Source: CAZMXS01 sp964570325 (GTDB lineage Bacteria > Verrucomicrobiota > Kiritimatiellia > CAIQIC01 > CAZMXS01). From it: DNA of 36,934 bases. Position numbers and translations under genes: made by a program. Shown one piece after another: positions 7,743-16,936 of the stretch (the first letter of the stretch is position 1; each line of letters begins with the position of its first letter). The stretch is from contig CAZMXS010000049.1 of the NCBI GenBank assembly GCA_964570325.1, positions 1 through 36,934 of the forward strand, written 5' to 3'. The notes under the pieces were generated by a model. The model did not search any database. It was given only the letters and a program-made list of their open reading frames with translations, and had not been told where the DNA came from.

Positions 7743-8408
7743 TTCCTCGAATTGGGCATTCCGGATCATGGCGGCACGATCAGCCCGCGCCAGGCGCTGG
7801 TCAGCGCGCCGTATGCCTTCCAGGCGGCCCGCGCCGATATCGCCAGCCGCGCCCCAAGCGGGTTCACCGTTTCCAACGGCATGAGCGTGATCAGCGGCGG
7901 CCTCAATCTGGCCGGCGCGCTGACGATGACCGGCGCGCTTTCCGTTGCGGGTTCGGTGACGCTCAACGGCGGGCTTACAGTGTCGAGCCCCAACACGATC
8001 AGCGGCTACGGCACGATTCCAATCGGCGGCATCATCATGTGGTCCGGCGCGACCGTGCCCGACGGTTGGGCCCTGTGCGACGGCACGGTGCAGAGCGGGC
8101 AGCAGACCCCGGACTTGCGCGATCGTTTCATCGTCGGGTCCGGCAACCTGTATACCAACGGCAACACGGGCGGCGAGGCCCAGCATACGCTTGCGGTGAG
8201 CGAGATGCCGGCCCACAGCCACGGTCACACCGTCAAGACGGTCGGGTACGCGGCCTCCTGGAACGGCTCGTCGGAGGCGACCGCTGCGCCGAACCAGGGC
8301 CGCAACAACGGTTGGCAGAGCTGGGGGTTGGACAACACCGGCGGCAGTCAGCCGCACGAGAACCGGCCGCCGTATTACGCATTGGCTTTCATCATGCGGG
8401 TTCGCTGA
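7743..8408 (+). CDS. Tail-collar domain exported protein, C-terminal part
   Basis: This continues the frame of the preceding entry after its in-frame TGA; the first usable internal start is a TTG at 7752. It holds the linker ISPRQALVSAPYAFQAARA, a low-complexity repeat of strand-forming segments (LAGALTMTGALSVAGSVTLN), and a phage tail-collar-type domain like those of microcystin-dependent proteins. Diagnostic segments are GGIIMWSGATVPDGWALCDG, TPDLRDRFIVG, EMPAHSHGH and ENRPPYYALAFIMRV. Such domains occur in phage tail fibres and in bacterial surface proteins. No other phage structural genes are nearby, so a cell-surface or secreted role is more likely. Without read-through this part would have no signal peptide and would not be exported. 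Confidence 0.8.
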   Translation, partial: FLELGIPDHGGTISPRQALVSAPYAFQAARADIASRAPSGFTVSNGMSVISGGLNLAGALTMTGALSVAGSVTLNGGLTVSSPNTISGYGTIPIGGIIMWSGATVPDGWALCDGTVQSGQQTPDLRDRFIVGSGNLYTNGNTGGEAQHTLAVSEMPAHSHGHTVKTVGYAASWNGSSEATAAPNQGRNNGWQSWGLDNTGGSQPHENRPPYYALAFIMRVR

Positions 8409-8466
8409 CGGGGTCGCTTCGGAGGACCGCCGGCATGTTCACCGGGTTAATTCCACTTTTTCAATC

Positions 8467-8473
8467 GGGGGGG
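8467..8473 (+). promoter_or_regulatory. G7 tract acting as ribosome-binding region
   Basis: A run of seven G lies eight bases before the ATG at 8481 of the giant LamG gene and is the only Shine-Dalgarno-like sequence there. Length change in this run would alter the spacing to the start codon. Two other G7 runs in this island (13428-13434 and 21515-21521) coincide with frameshifts. Confidence 0.4.
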
Positions 8474-8480
8474 CCGCAGC

Positions 8481-10049
8481 ATGAACCACCCACGGGCCGC
8501 GCATTCTGAGCCGTTTTCCAAGCCTGGGAAAAAACGGCGCGGATTTTTCCAAGCGTTGGAACATCCGATCGGGCCGCTTTTACTGGCTTTGAGCCTGTAT
8601 CCGCCATCTTTCGCCGCGGCGTCCGTCGCGCCCGATTTGAAGACGGTCTATCAGAACGTCTGGTCGCTGAATACGGGCACGAATTATTATGGGACGAACT
8701 GGACAATTGAGACGGCCTCGACGCCATTTTACCACGGCTGCACGCGGACGAACTACTACCTCACGCGCGCCGGCGTCACGAATATCGCGGTCTACACCAA
8801 CACGACGGGCGTGGCGGTGGTCCGCGCGGCTTACGGCCATCCGGTCGAGACGACGGTGGCGCAATATAACCTCGGCGACATCATCCCGTGGCCGGCCGGC
8901 GTGAACACCAACGTCCCGCCGCTCGGCTTTGTCCCGGTGCGGGCGGGCAACAACCCGACGGCCTTTTACCAGAGCACCAATCCGGTCGGCGCGGCGATCT
9001 ACTTGCCGTCGCTCGGGCGGGTGCTGGCGGCGGCGAACGGCAACGTCGAGATTGACTGGCAGACCGCGACCGGCGGCCTGCTGCGGACGGTGTACACGAT
9101 CTCCTCGGTGCCGGCGATGCGGCCGGCGCGCCTGTATTGGACGGAGCCGCCGTATAACGGGCCGATCGTGCAATTGCTGGCGAACGGGCAACAGGTCTTC
9201 GCCTGCATCCATTACAACAACTACGTCACGCGGCCGGTGTTCGGCGTGGTGACGAATGTCAACCCGGACGGCAGCGCGGCGATCGTCACCAACCTGGTCA
9301 ACGGCGTTTGGCTGGAGGGGGACGGCCCGAATCAGCACTTGCGGGCGCTGGGCGTGGAGGGGATGGCGTTGATCGAGTACTACGCGGACGGTAACTTCAC
9401 GCGCTCGCTTGGCGTGCAGCCGTTCCAGGTGCAGCCGGCGGCGCCGATCATCCTGACGGCGGGGCTGGGCCAGCGGCTGCTGCCGTCGGACCTCTACTAT
9501 GGAACGACGGACCTGGTGGTGAACATTCAATCGGGCCAGTCCGACAACAAGGTGCTGCTCTATACCCAGCCGGGCCCGAAGCAGAACTGGGTGTTCGCGC
9601 AGAAGGCGACGGTGGGCGAGCCGTGGGATATCGAGATTTATTGGTCGCATGCCGACTGGCGCGGCGTGGTCTGGCCATTCGAGGTGGATTGGTACGAGTT
9701 GAACTGGCCGCGCGATCCGATTGACAATGTGCTGGGCGACACGGTGGACGACACCGCGCCGATTCTGGTGCCGGACGCATGTGGCCCTGGTGCGCGACAG
9801 TACCAACGGCGTTCTTTCCTGGTATATCAACGGGGTGCTGACCGCCACGACGCAGACGCTGTTCGCGACGCCGGACAGTTTCGAAACCAATGTGCTGGTC
9901 GGCATCAACAGCGCATCCAGCTACTTCCCCGGCAATCTGGACGAGGTGCGCTTCTGGAATCGGGCGCGGACGGGAGAGGAGATCCGGTCCACCATGAACC
10001 GGATGCTCAACGGCGACGAGCCGGGGTTGGTGGCCTACTACCCGTTTAA
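8481..10049 (+). CDS. Giant LamG protein, segment 1 (N-terminus)
   Basis: This is the first third of a gene that would span 8481-16913 (about 2,800 residues) if three frames are joined. The N-terminus has a basic stretch (KPGKKRR) and a hydrophobic segment (PIGPLLLALSLYPPSFAAA) that fit a signal peptide, although the basic part is encoded by palindromic repeats and TTG 8556 is another possible start. The mature region is beta-rich, full of Asn, Thr and Tyr, with no family I recognise. Family-like sequence ends near 9777 (...DDTAPILVPD); the remaining 90 residues are out-of-frame and Arg-rich, so they are not genuine. The true product continues in the next frame at about 9775 with the second half of a LamG domain. 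Confidence 0.7.
   Translation: MNHPRAAHSEPFSKPGKKRRGFFQALEHPIGPLLLALSLYPPSFAAASVAPDLKTVYQNVWSLNTGTNYYGTNWTIETASTPFYHGCTRTNYYLTRAGVTNIAVYTNTTGVAVVRAAYGHPVETTVAQYNLGDIIPWPAGVNTNVPPLGFVPVRAGNNPTAFYQSTNPVGAAIYLPSLGRVLAAANGNVEIDWQTATGGLLRTVYTISSVPAMRPARLYWTEPPYNGPIVQLLANGQQVFACIHYNNYVTRPVFGVVTNVNPDGSAAIVTNLVNGVWLEGDGPNQHLRALGVEGMALIEYYADGNFTRSLGVQPFQVQPAAPIILTAGLGQRLLPSDLYYGTTDLVVNIQSGQSDNKVLLYTQPGPKQNWVFAQKATVGEPWDIEIYWSHADWRGVVWPFEVDWYELNWPRDPIDNVLGDTVDDTAPILVPDACGPGARQYQRRSFLVYQRGADRHDADAVRDAGQFRNQCAGRHQQRIQLLPRQSGRGALLESGADGRGDPVHHEPDAQRRRAGVGGLLPV
8511..8561. repeat. Tandem FFQALE-type palindromic repeats
   Basis: Two hairpin-forming repeats lie side by side. The first (8511-8537) pairs CCGTTTTCC with GGGAAAAAACGG; the second has perfect TTCCAA-GCG-TTGGAA arms (8547-8561), flanked by GGAT and ATCC. 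In the LamG frame they read FSKPGKKRRGFFQALE. Repeats of this kind are usually intergenic, which raises doubt about the annotated start at 8481. Confidence 0.6.
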
Positions 10050-13000
10050 TGAAGGCTTGGGTTACATCGTTGTGGATAAGGTTGCCGGGCATTACGGCAC
10101 GATTCACGGCACGCCGAACTGGATCGCCTCCTACCACCTGGCCAACACGAACGTGGCGGCCCTGACCGCCTTTCCCGGCTATGTGCATCCGCCGGAGGGG
10201 ACGAGCTACAACGCCGATCTATACAACTACCCGACTGAAACCAACCAGGACGTGACTTCGCACATCTTTGCCGTTCACACCAACGGGCTGTTGGAGGTGT
10301 GGTGGGCGGTGGCCACGCGTAACGCGGACATGCGCCCGCCGGTGTATTATCCCTCGCTGGCGCAACGCTATCGCAACCAGTGGCCGACCAACCCGCCGCC
10401 GCTGGTGATTGCCTCCGGCCGCGGCAGCGGAACCACCGGCGTGACCTTCAGCGACAGCGCGAATCCACAGATATACTGGCGCAGCGACCCAACCCAGCCC
10501 GGCTTCAACCCGAATGAGGAGCATGCGCTGGTGCTGCAGAACACGATCTACGCGTTGCGCAACGACCTGAACCGGCCGGGCGATCCCTGGAGTTCAGAGC
10601 CGTATGTGCTGGTCGAATTCATCACCAATACGAGCCAGGGCGCGGCCGCCCCGGCGATGCGCGTCTTCGCGGTGGTCGCCACCAACAGCGACTTCCCGGC
10701 CTTCACCAACGCCGTGACCGCCGGCCAGATGATCCAGCCGCCGATGCCGCTGGCGGCGCTGCCGGGGGCCAACAACACCAACACGGTCTGCGCCGCCGGC
10801 CCCGGCTGGCGGGATCGCAAGCTGGCCTGGTGGGCAAAAGCCGCCGGCGACGATGGCAGTCCGACCGGAGTGGTCATGCGTTTCTGGTACGCGCTGGAGA
10901 ACGGATTCTTTTTCCCGACGCGGCAAGCCAACCAGTTGGCGACCGGCACACTGGTGCCGTGGCTCAGCGGAAATTACTACGGCGTGCCGGTGGACTACAC
11001 CTTCAGCGCGGTCTGGCCGGCGGACACCCCGACGCTGGCGCTGGCGCAGACGCTGTATGTTTCGCCCGCCAACTCGGGCCTGCCGGACATTCACAACCAG
11101 CTTAGCGTCGAGGTTGTCTATGAACAATCCATGGCCCGGTCCAACCGCCACAGCGTGACGGTGATTGACCCGCTGGTCCGGCGCGGCGCGTACGTGGATT
11201 TGGGTGTGATCCAGCAAATGGCCGGGGCGGGGCTGGCCACGCGGCAGTCGCCGGGCGCCACCTACACGTTCCCCGGCGCGCCGCCGTCGCTGGGTTCGCG
11301 ATTGGTGTATGATCCCAACCAGCCGACAAACAACCGGTTGTCCGTGGTGGGCAGTTACGTGACCACCCTGACGGATGGCTATCTGCTGCTGAACCTGCTC
11401 GAATCGTTCGAATACTCGAATGTTTATCATCTGGCCGACGGCCTGCAAACGCCGGTGGTCGCCGCCTGGCGGGCCGCAGTGTCCGCCATGCCCACCTCCG
11501 CATTGGCGATCCCGCCGAACACGCCATACGTCAAGCCGGCGCTGTCCGCCGGGCTGGGCGAGGGTTGCGGCTATGTGACGGTGGCGTTCAACAACAGCAC
11601 GAACCGCCAGATGGTTCCCGACGCCTTGCCGATCAGCCTGGCGATCATGCGGGTGACGACCAACCTCTACACGGGCTCGATTGAGGTGATCCCGCCGGAG
11701 GATCCGCTGGACGAGAAATTGACGCTGCGCCAGCAGGCGGATTATGCCGGCGAAGCCGGCCAGTACTACTTCGAGTGGCGGACCCTGCCGCCGACCGAAA
11801 TCGGCCTGCCGCCGACGAATGTGCCGCCGGAGCAATGGCTGTATTACGATGGCGGCGTCGGCCGGCCCGGCATTACGATCCAGGGCGCGGGGCTGTACAC
11901 GCTGGTGGACAATTTCTTTATCAGCCGCTATCGGCCGGTCAACCCCCACAACCCGGCGGGGACCAATACCTGGAGCGCCTGGGTGCTCGGATTTGCGCCC
12001 GGCTGGGTGCAGCGCTCGCTTAACGCGATCACCCCATTCGAGCAGCGGATCACCGACATGGTGAACAACAGCCCGGACCTGACGTTGAGCATGATCAGCC
12101 TGGCCGGCGGGCCATACTCCGGGCCGGTGGCGCTGAACCTGGCGCACATCAACGATGTCGGCCTGATTCCGATCTACGAGACGATCCTCCAGCGTGCGCG
12201 GATGTTGAGCATTGACGCCGGGATCAGCTATCCGGCGGCGGACAGCACGCTCAAGCTGGCGGCGGGGCGGCTCCACGGGTTGTACATGCTGCTGGGCAAT
12301 GAGGCATACGCCGACGCGCAGGATCCGACGATCGCGTTCGGCAGCGACGATGTGACGTATGGCGCGCAGGCGACGTCGCTCTTCTGCTTCGAGAACCAGG
12401 TGGCAAAATTGCTGGAGGAGGAACTGGCTTTGCTGCGCGGGCGCGACGGGGCGCTCCTGCCGCCGACCACGCAGGGACCGTTCTTCAATCGTCTGCCGTG
12501 GAACTTTACGCGCGACCTGACCGGCGGCGAGGTGGCATACGCGCTGAATTACGGCATTACCGGCACCAACGGACCCAACCCGACGATCTCGGCGGAGGAC
12601 GCCGCGCGAGCTTTCCCGCAGGGGCACGGCGACGCCTGGGGGCACTACCTGAGCGCGATCATGGGGTACTACCAGTTGCTGGCGAGTCCGTATTTTGACT
12701 GGATCCCCGGCATCGGCACGATGCTGCTGGGCGGCGGCGGCAACCTGATGTTGAGCGTCGGCTACTATGACGAGCAGAAATTTGCCGAGGCGGCCGCCGC
12801 GCGGGCGCGCACGGGCGCGGATATTGTGGGCCGGACCTATCGCCATTTCTATGCCGACAGCCCGGGCGGACGGTTCCCGGGTTATCGGGATGCCAACACG
12901 ACGCGCGCCTGGGGCGTGGCCGAATGGGCCAGCCGCGCGGGGCAGGGGGCTTTCCTGGATTGGGCGGTGGCCAACTCCCTGCTGCCGCCGGAGGCGGCGC

Positions 13001-13464
13001 AGCCGTCGCGCGACTGGGCGCTGGCGTTCACCAACGCCGACAGTTATGTGGACTTCGGCACGCACAGCCTGTCGGCGGACAGCGGGATGACGTTGGAGAT
13101 GTGGGTGCAGAGTGTGGCGCAGACCAATATGGCGCTGTTTGGCGGATACACAACGGATTGGAATCTGACGCCGCAGACGAACCGTTTCGGAATTGACCGG
13201 AATGGCGCGGTGGAATGGTACAGTTCATCGGACCGGCAGACGATCCGGTCCACCAACACGGTGGCCGACGGTTTGTGGCACCACGTGGCCTTTGTCTATC
13301 GCATCGAGACCGGGGGCGTGCCGGAGCGGATCATCTACGTGGACGGCGTTGAGCACCAGAACACGCCGGGCCGCAACCTATACTGGAACAACTGGCAGTG
13401 GTCCCTGGGGGCGTTCCAGGCCGGTCCGGGGGGGCGGTCAGCCTGCCCTTCACGGGCAACATAG
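9775..13464 (+). CDS. Giant LamG protein, segment 2 (middle)
   Basis: This is the middle of the giant protein, in a frame shifted by one base from segment 1. It opens with THVALVRDSTNGVLSWYINGV and ...GNLDEVRFWNRARTGEEI, which are the second half of a LamG/concanavalin-like domain; its first half (about 60-70 residues) is missing, so the junction near 9775 looks like a deletion and not a simple indel. About 900 residues of unrecognised, Pro/Asn/Thr-rich sequence follow, including a more helical stretch (about 12230-12970). A second LamG begins near 13010 (WALAFTNADSYVDFGTHSLS, then WHHVAFVYRIE). The frame is lost at a run of seven G (13428-13434); one additional G would join it exactly to segment 3. 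The last ten residues here are out of frame. Confidence 0.7.
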   Translation, partial: THVALVRDSTNGVLSWYINGVLTATTQTLFATPDSFETNVLVGINSASSYFPGNLDEVRFWNRARTGEEIRSTMNRMLNGDEPGLVAYYPFNEGLGYIVVDKVAGHYGTIHGTPNWIASYHLANTNVAALTAFPGYVHPPEGTSYNADLYNYPTETNQDVTSHIFAVHTNGLLEVWWAVATRNADMRPPVYYPSLAQRYRNQWPTNPPPLVIASGRGSGTTGVTFSDSANPQIYWRSDPTQPGFNPNEEHALVLQNTIYALRNDLNRPGDPWSSEPYVLVEFITNTSQGAAAPAMRVFAVVATNSDFPAFTNAVTAGQMIQPPMPLAALPGANNTNTVCAAGPGWRDRKLAWWAKAAGDDGSPTGVVMRFWYALENGFFFPTRQANQLATGTLVPWLSGNYYGVPVDYTFSAVWPADTPTLALAQTLYVSPANSGLPDIHNQLSVEVVYEQSMARSNRHSVTVIDPLVRRGAYVDLGVIQQMAGAGLATRQSPGATYTFPGAPPSLGSRLVYDPNQPTNNRLSVVGSYVTTLTDGYLLLNLLESFEYSNVYHLADGLQTPVVAAWRAAVSAMPTSALAIPPNTPYVKPALSAGLGEGCGYVTVAFNNSTNRQMVPDALPISLAIMRVTTNLYTGSIEVIPPEDPLDEKLTLRQQADYAGEAGQYYFEWRTLPPTEIGLPPTNVPPEQWLYYDGGVGRPGITIQGAGLYTLVDNFFISRYRPVNPHNPAGTNTWSAWVLGFAPGWVQRSLNAITPFEQRITDMVNNSPDLTLSMISLAGGPYSGPVALNLAHINDVGLIPIYETILQRARMLSIDAGISYPAADSTLKLAAGRLHGLYMLLGNEAYADAQDPTIAFGSDDVTYGAQATSLFCFENQVAKLLEEELALLRGRDGALLPPTTQGPFFNRLPWNFTRDLTGGEVAYALNYGITGTNGPNPTISAEDAARAFPQGHGDAWGHYLSAIMGYYQLLASPYFDWIPGIGTMLLGGGGNLMLSVGYYDEQKFAEAAAARARTGADIVGRTYRHFYADSPGGRFPGYRDANTTRAWGVAEWASRAGQGAFLDWAVANSLLPPEAAQPSRDWALAFTNADSYVDFGTHSLSADSGMTLEMWVQSVAQTNMALFGGYTTDWNLTPQTNRFGIDRNGAVEWYSSSDRQTIRSTNTVADGLWHHVAFVYRIETGGVPERIIYVDGVEHQNTPGRNLYWNNWQWSLGAFQAGPGGRSACPSRAT

Positions 13465-16400
13465 ACGAGCTGCGCATTTGGAACCGGGGCTTGGAAGCCG
13501 ATGAGATTGTCAACAACATGAACCGGGTGCTGACCGGTCGCGAGGCCGGGCTGGTGGCGTACTATTCCTTCCTGGAGGGGTCGGGGAACACGGTGCATGA
13601 TCAGGCGGGCGCCACCGCCGGCAATCTGGTCAATGTCGGCTGGATCGTGCCGGGACAGTTGCTGCCCTTTGCCGAGGCGTTCGAGGCGCCGAGCAACACG
13701 TGGGTGGGACTGGTGCCGCAGGCGACCAACCTGAACCACAGCGGCGACTACACGGTTGAGGCCTGGTTCAAGCAGCGCGAGATCGGCGGCTTGGCGTATC
13801 CGCTCAACAAGAGCGCATACCCGACCGGCCCCTCGCAGTACCAGATCGAGATCGGCCCGCTGGCGTTGCTGGAGAGCCGCTGCGGCGGCAACGGCGGGCC
13901 CGGCACGGCCCCGGTCAGTTATTGGCCGGTCCAGCCCAATCGCTGGACGCACGTGGCAATCAGCGTGGCTTACAACGCGGTGGCGAGCAACTCGACGCAG
14001 AACGTCTATATCAACGGCCGTCTTGTCGGGTCCGGCACGGCGGCGGGCCGCACTTTCAACAACACCACCAACCTGCTGATCGGAGCGAACTGGAAGGGCT
14101 GGCTGAATGATATTCGCATCTGGCGGTCCACCCGCCGCGCGGAAGATATCGCCGCCAGCTTCTGCACCGCGCTGTCCGGGACGGAACCGGACCTGATTGC
14201 GTATTACCGCGCCGACGGCCTGACCACCAACGGCATCCGCGACCTGACCGGCCGGGGCAACCACGCGATCGGCGGCGCGAGCAACATGGTTGTGAATTTC
14301 AACCAGCCGCGCCCGCCGGCGCCCGTGACGGAAACCAATGGCGCGGCCTATCCCGGCCTGCTGGCGATTGACCGCGATACCGTGCCCGAGCTGGTCGAAG
14401 TTGCTTCGTGCGCGCGCGCGATCCAGGCGCAACTGGACCAGGTGGACACGGGGTTGAGCCCGCTGGGCCTGGCCGCCGGCGCGGTGCCGTTCGATATCAC
14501 TCCCGCGGAGATTGACCAGGGACGGACGCATTTCGAGCAAATCTACGACCGCGCGTGCGCCGCGCTGAACAACGCCGTCACGGCCTTCGACTACGCGCAG
14601 GATAACACCCGCAAGCTGCGGCGCCAGGCCGACTCGGTGAACAATTTGGCCGCTGCGGCCTTCGCGGCGGAACGCGACTATCACAACCGCCTGATTGAGC
14701 TGTTCGGCTATCCCTATGCCGACGACATTGGGCCCAGTGGAACCTATCCGCAGGGCTATGACGGGCCGGACCTGGTCAACTACAACATGCTCGATCTGGA
14801 GGAACTGATCGGCACCGCGCCCACCGGCCAGCCGGTCCAGATTCTGCTGCGCAACATCGCTTTCACGCCGCCGGCGGATCCATACAATTCGAGCGATTAC
14901 GTCCTGCGCTATGAACCCGTCGCCGGCAGCACCAACAACTACCAGTACGCCGACTACCTGGCCAATGGCATGACGGTGACCGTCTACATCGCGCAGGACG
15001 GCTTGCAGGTCAAGCCGCGGAACTGGTCGGGCAAACGGCTCGCGCAGGGCCGTATCCAACAGGCGCTCGGGAGTTACATCGTGGCCTACTATCAACTGCA
15101 GCGGCGCATCGCCGATTATAGCGCGGCCCAGTCCGAATTGGAGTACAAGTTCCAGCGGCTCAAGGCCTCGGCGGCGCGTTTGAACCATGAGATCACGCTG
15201 ATTCGCGACGACGCCAGCGATCGGGAGGACGCCGCCTATTCGGTGCATTCGCTGGAAATTACCAAGCAGTCCCTGGACCTGGCGAACGAGGCCGCGACGG
15301 AACTGGTCGTTGCCAGCCTGGATGCCATTCCGCAGCAGGCGGCGGGCGGCGCGGGCATCTCCTCGCCGGTGCTGGTGATGGTGGTGGACGCGGCGTCCAT
15401 CGCCAAGCGCATTCCCAAACTTCTGTTCTGGGCCAAGAAACTTGCGACGGCGGCCATGTCCGCGGCCCAGGAGGGGATCGAGCGGACTGATGAAATTCAT
15501 CATTACCGGTTTGAAAAGAACTTGGCGGAGAGCGCCTATGACTTCGCGGCCCAATGGGACGCCCAGGAGTTCCTGAACGCGCTGAACAGCCAGGCGTCCC
15601 TGCGCGCCGAGTTGTTTGCGGCCATCGAGCAGCTTAACCAGATGGCGGAGGCGTACCGCACGCTGCTGGCGGATGGCGAGCGATTGATCGCGGAGCGGGC
15701 CAACGTCCGCGCGGGCGCCGCGCGGCGCGTGCAGGCCGCGCGCTACGGCGACATGGCCTTCCGCATCTTCCGTTCCGAGCAACTTCAGAAATATACCGCC
15801 ACATTCGACCTGGCCGCCCGCTATGCGGCCCTGGCCGCCAAGGCCTATGACTATGAGACCGGCCTGCTGTCCTCTGACGCCACGCTGACCGCCGGCCGCG
15901 ATTATCTGACGGATATTGCCCGCGCCCGCGCCATCGGCCGCGTGCAGAACGGGCAGCCGCGGATCGGCGGCGGCGTGGGCGACCCCGGCCTGGCCGATAT
16001 CCTGGCGCGGATGAAGGCCAACTGGGATGTGCTCGACGGGCGCTTTGGCTTCAACAACCCCGACGTCGAGACCCGGCGCATCTCGCTGCGCACCGAACTG
16101 CTGCGCATTCCGCTCAGTTCCGCCGGCGATGCCAACTGGCGCAACGCGTTGAACACCCTCTACCGGGTGCCCAACCTTTACGATCTGCCGGAGTACCGCC
16201 GCTACTGTAAACCGTTCAGCACCGCGACCAACCGCGAGCCGGCCCTGGTGATTCCGTTCAGCACCGCGATCCTGGCCGGCCAGAATGTCTTCGGCCTGGA
16301 CCTCGCCGGCGGCGACAATGCTTTCAACCCGACCTATGCCGCGACCAAGGTGCGCAGCGTTGGGGTGTGGTTCTTCAACTATAACAACACTTACAACACC

Positions 16401-16913
16401 AACCTGACCGGCGGCGGACTGGCGACCGAGCCCTATGTTTATCTGGTTCCAATCGGTTCCGATATTCAGCGCGCGCCGGACGCGGTGGACCGGCTGCGCG
16501 CCTATACGATTGTGGATCAGGCCTTGCCGCTGCCATACCCCGTCAGCCGGTCGGACTTGGTGGATCCGGACTGGAACGTATTGAGTGACTCATTAAGCGG
16601 AACGCTGGCGGCAATTCGGCGTTATCCGTGCCTGCGCGCGTTTCACGAGAATGACGCCAACAAGTACACCGAAGACAACGGTTATGTTGATCCTGCCGAG
16701 ATGATCAGCAACGCGCGTCTGGTCGGCCGCTCCGTCTGGAACACGCGCTGGCTGCTGATTATCCCCGGACGCCTGCTGTTGACCGATCCTGACGAGGGGC
16801 TCGAGCGGTTCATCTTCGGTGCCGGCACGGGCAGCGGCCCGAGCCAGCGCGACGGCAACGGCGTGAAAGACATCCGCCTGCTGTTCCACACCTACTCGGT
16901 GCCGGGCGAGTGA
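13398..16913 (+). CDS. Giant LamG protein, segment 3 (C-terminus)
   Basis: Genuine sequence starts at about 13434 with AVSLPFTGNIDELRIWNRGL, the end of the second LamG domain. A third LamG follows (GDYTVEAWFKQREIGG; RWTHVAISVAYNAV; GWLNDIRIWRSTRRAEDI; about 13670-14300). From about 14380 to 16000 the protein becomes strongly helical, with long charged heptad-like stretches (SELEYKFQRLKASAARLNHE; AELFAAIEQLNQMAEAYRTL), interrupted by a Pro/Gly/Asn-rich insert. The end (DPGLADILARMKANWDVLDG; ATKVRSVGVWFFNYN; YLVPIGSDIQ) is beta-rich. There is no sorting tag that I recognise (no PEP-CTERM, no LPXTG). The LamG-plus-helical-bundle layout would suit a large secreted or surface-attached binding protein. 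Function is unknown. Confidence 0.75.
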   Translation: MVPGGVPGRSGGAVSLPFTGNIDELRIWNRGLEADEIVNNMNRVLTGREAGLVAYYSFLEGSGNTVHDQAGATAGNLVNVGWIVPGQLLPFAEAFEAPSNTWVGLVPQATNLNHSGDYTVEAWFKQREIGGLAYPLNKSAYPTGPSQYQIEIGPLALLESRCGGNGGPGTAPVSYWPVQPNRWTHVAISVAYNAVASNSTQNVYINGRLVGSGTAAGRTFNNTTNLLIGANWKGWLNDIRIWRSTRRAEDIAASFCTALSGTEPDLIAYYRADGLTTNGIRDLTGRGNHAIGGASNMVVNFNQPRPPAPVTETNGAAYPGLLAIDRDTVPELVEVASCARAIQAQLDQVDTGLSPLGLAAGAVPFDITPAEIDQGRTHFEQIYDRACAALNNAVTAFDYAQDNTRKLRRQADSVNNLAAAAFAAERDYHNRLIELFGYPYADDIGPSGTYPQGYDGPDLVNYNMLDLEELIGTAPTGQPVQILLRNIAFTPPADPYNSSDYVLRYEPVAGSTNNYQYADYLANGMTVTVYIAQDGLQVKPRNWSGKRLAQGRIQQALGSYIVAYYQLQRRIADYSAAQSELEYKFQRLKASAARLNHEITLIRDDASDREDAAYSVHSLEITKQSLDLANEAATELVVASLDAIPQQAAGGAGISSPVLVMVVDAASIAKRIPKLLFWAKKLATAAMSAAQEGIERTDEIHHYRFEKNLAESAYDFAAQWDAQEFLNALNSQASLRAELFAAIEQLNQMAEAYRTLLADGERLIAERANVRAGAARRVQAARYGDMAFRIFRSEQLQKYTATFDLAARYAALAAKAYDYETGLLSSDATLTAGRDYLTDIARARAIGRVQNGQPRIGGGVGDPGLADILARMKANWDVLDGRFGFNNPDVETRRISLRTELLRIPLSSAGDANWRNALNTLYRVPNLYDLPEYRRYCKPFSTATNREPALVIPFSTAILAGQNVFGLDLAGGDNAFNPTYAATKVRSVGVWFFNYNNTYNTNLTGGGLATEPYVYLVPIGSDIQRAPDAVDRLRAYTIVDQALPLPYPVSRSDLVDPDWNVLSDSLSGTLAAIRRYPCLRAFHENDANKYTEDNGYVDPAEMISNARLVGRSVWNTRWLLIIPGRLLLTDPDEGLERFIFGAGTGSGPSQRDGNGVKDIRLLFHTYSVPGE
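13428..13434 (+). other. G7 tract at a frameshift
   Basis: Seven G at the exact place where the LamG domain changes frame. With eight G the codons continue PGGAVSLPFTGNIDELRIWN without a break. It can be a slippage site or a homopolymer sequencing error. Confidence 0.6.
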
Positions 16914-16936
16914 CGAGGAAGATAGAGGTTGAAAGG

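Noticed and set aside
10594..13065. Minus-strand frame of 823 codons opposite the giant LamG gene
   Set aside because: The translation is Arg/His/Gln-rich with no domain, and it lies opposite a well-formed coding frame with recognisable LamG domains. Long antisense frames are common in GC-rich genes.
13335..15782. Minus-strand frame of 815 codons opposite LamG segments 2 and 3
   Set aside because: Same reason; it mirrors the codon pattern of the plus-strand gene and shows no family features.
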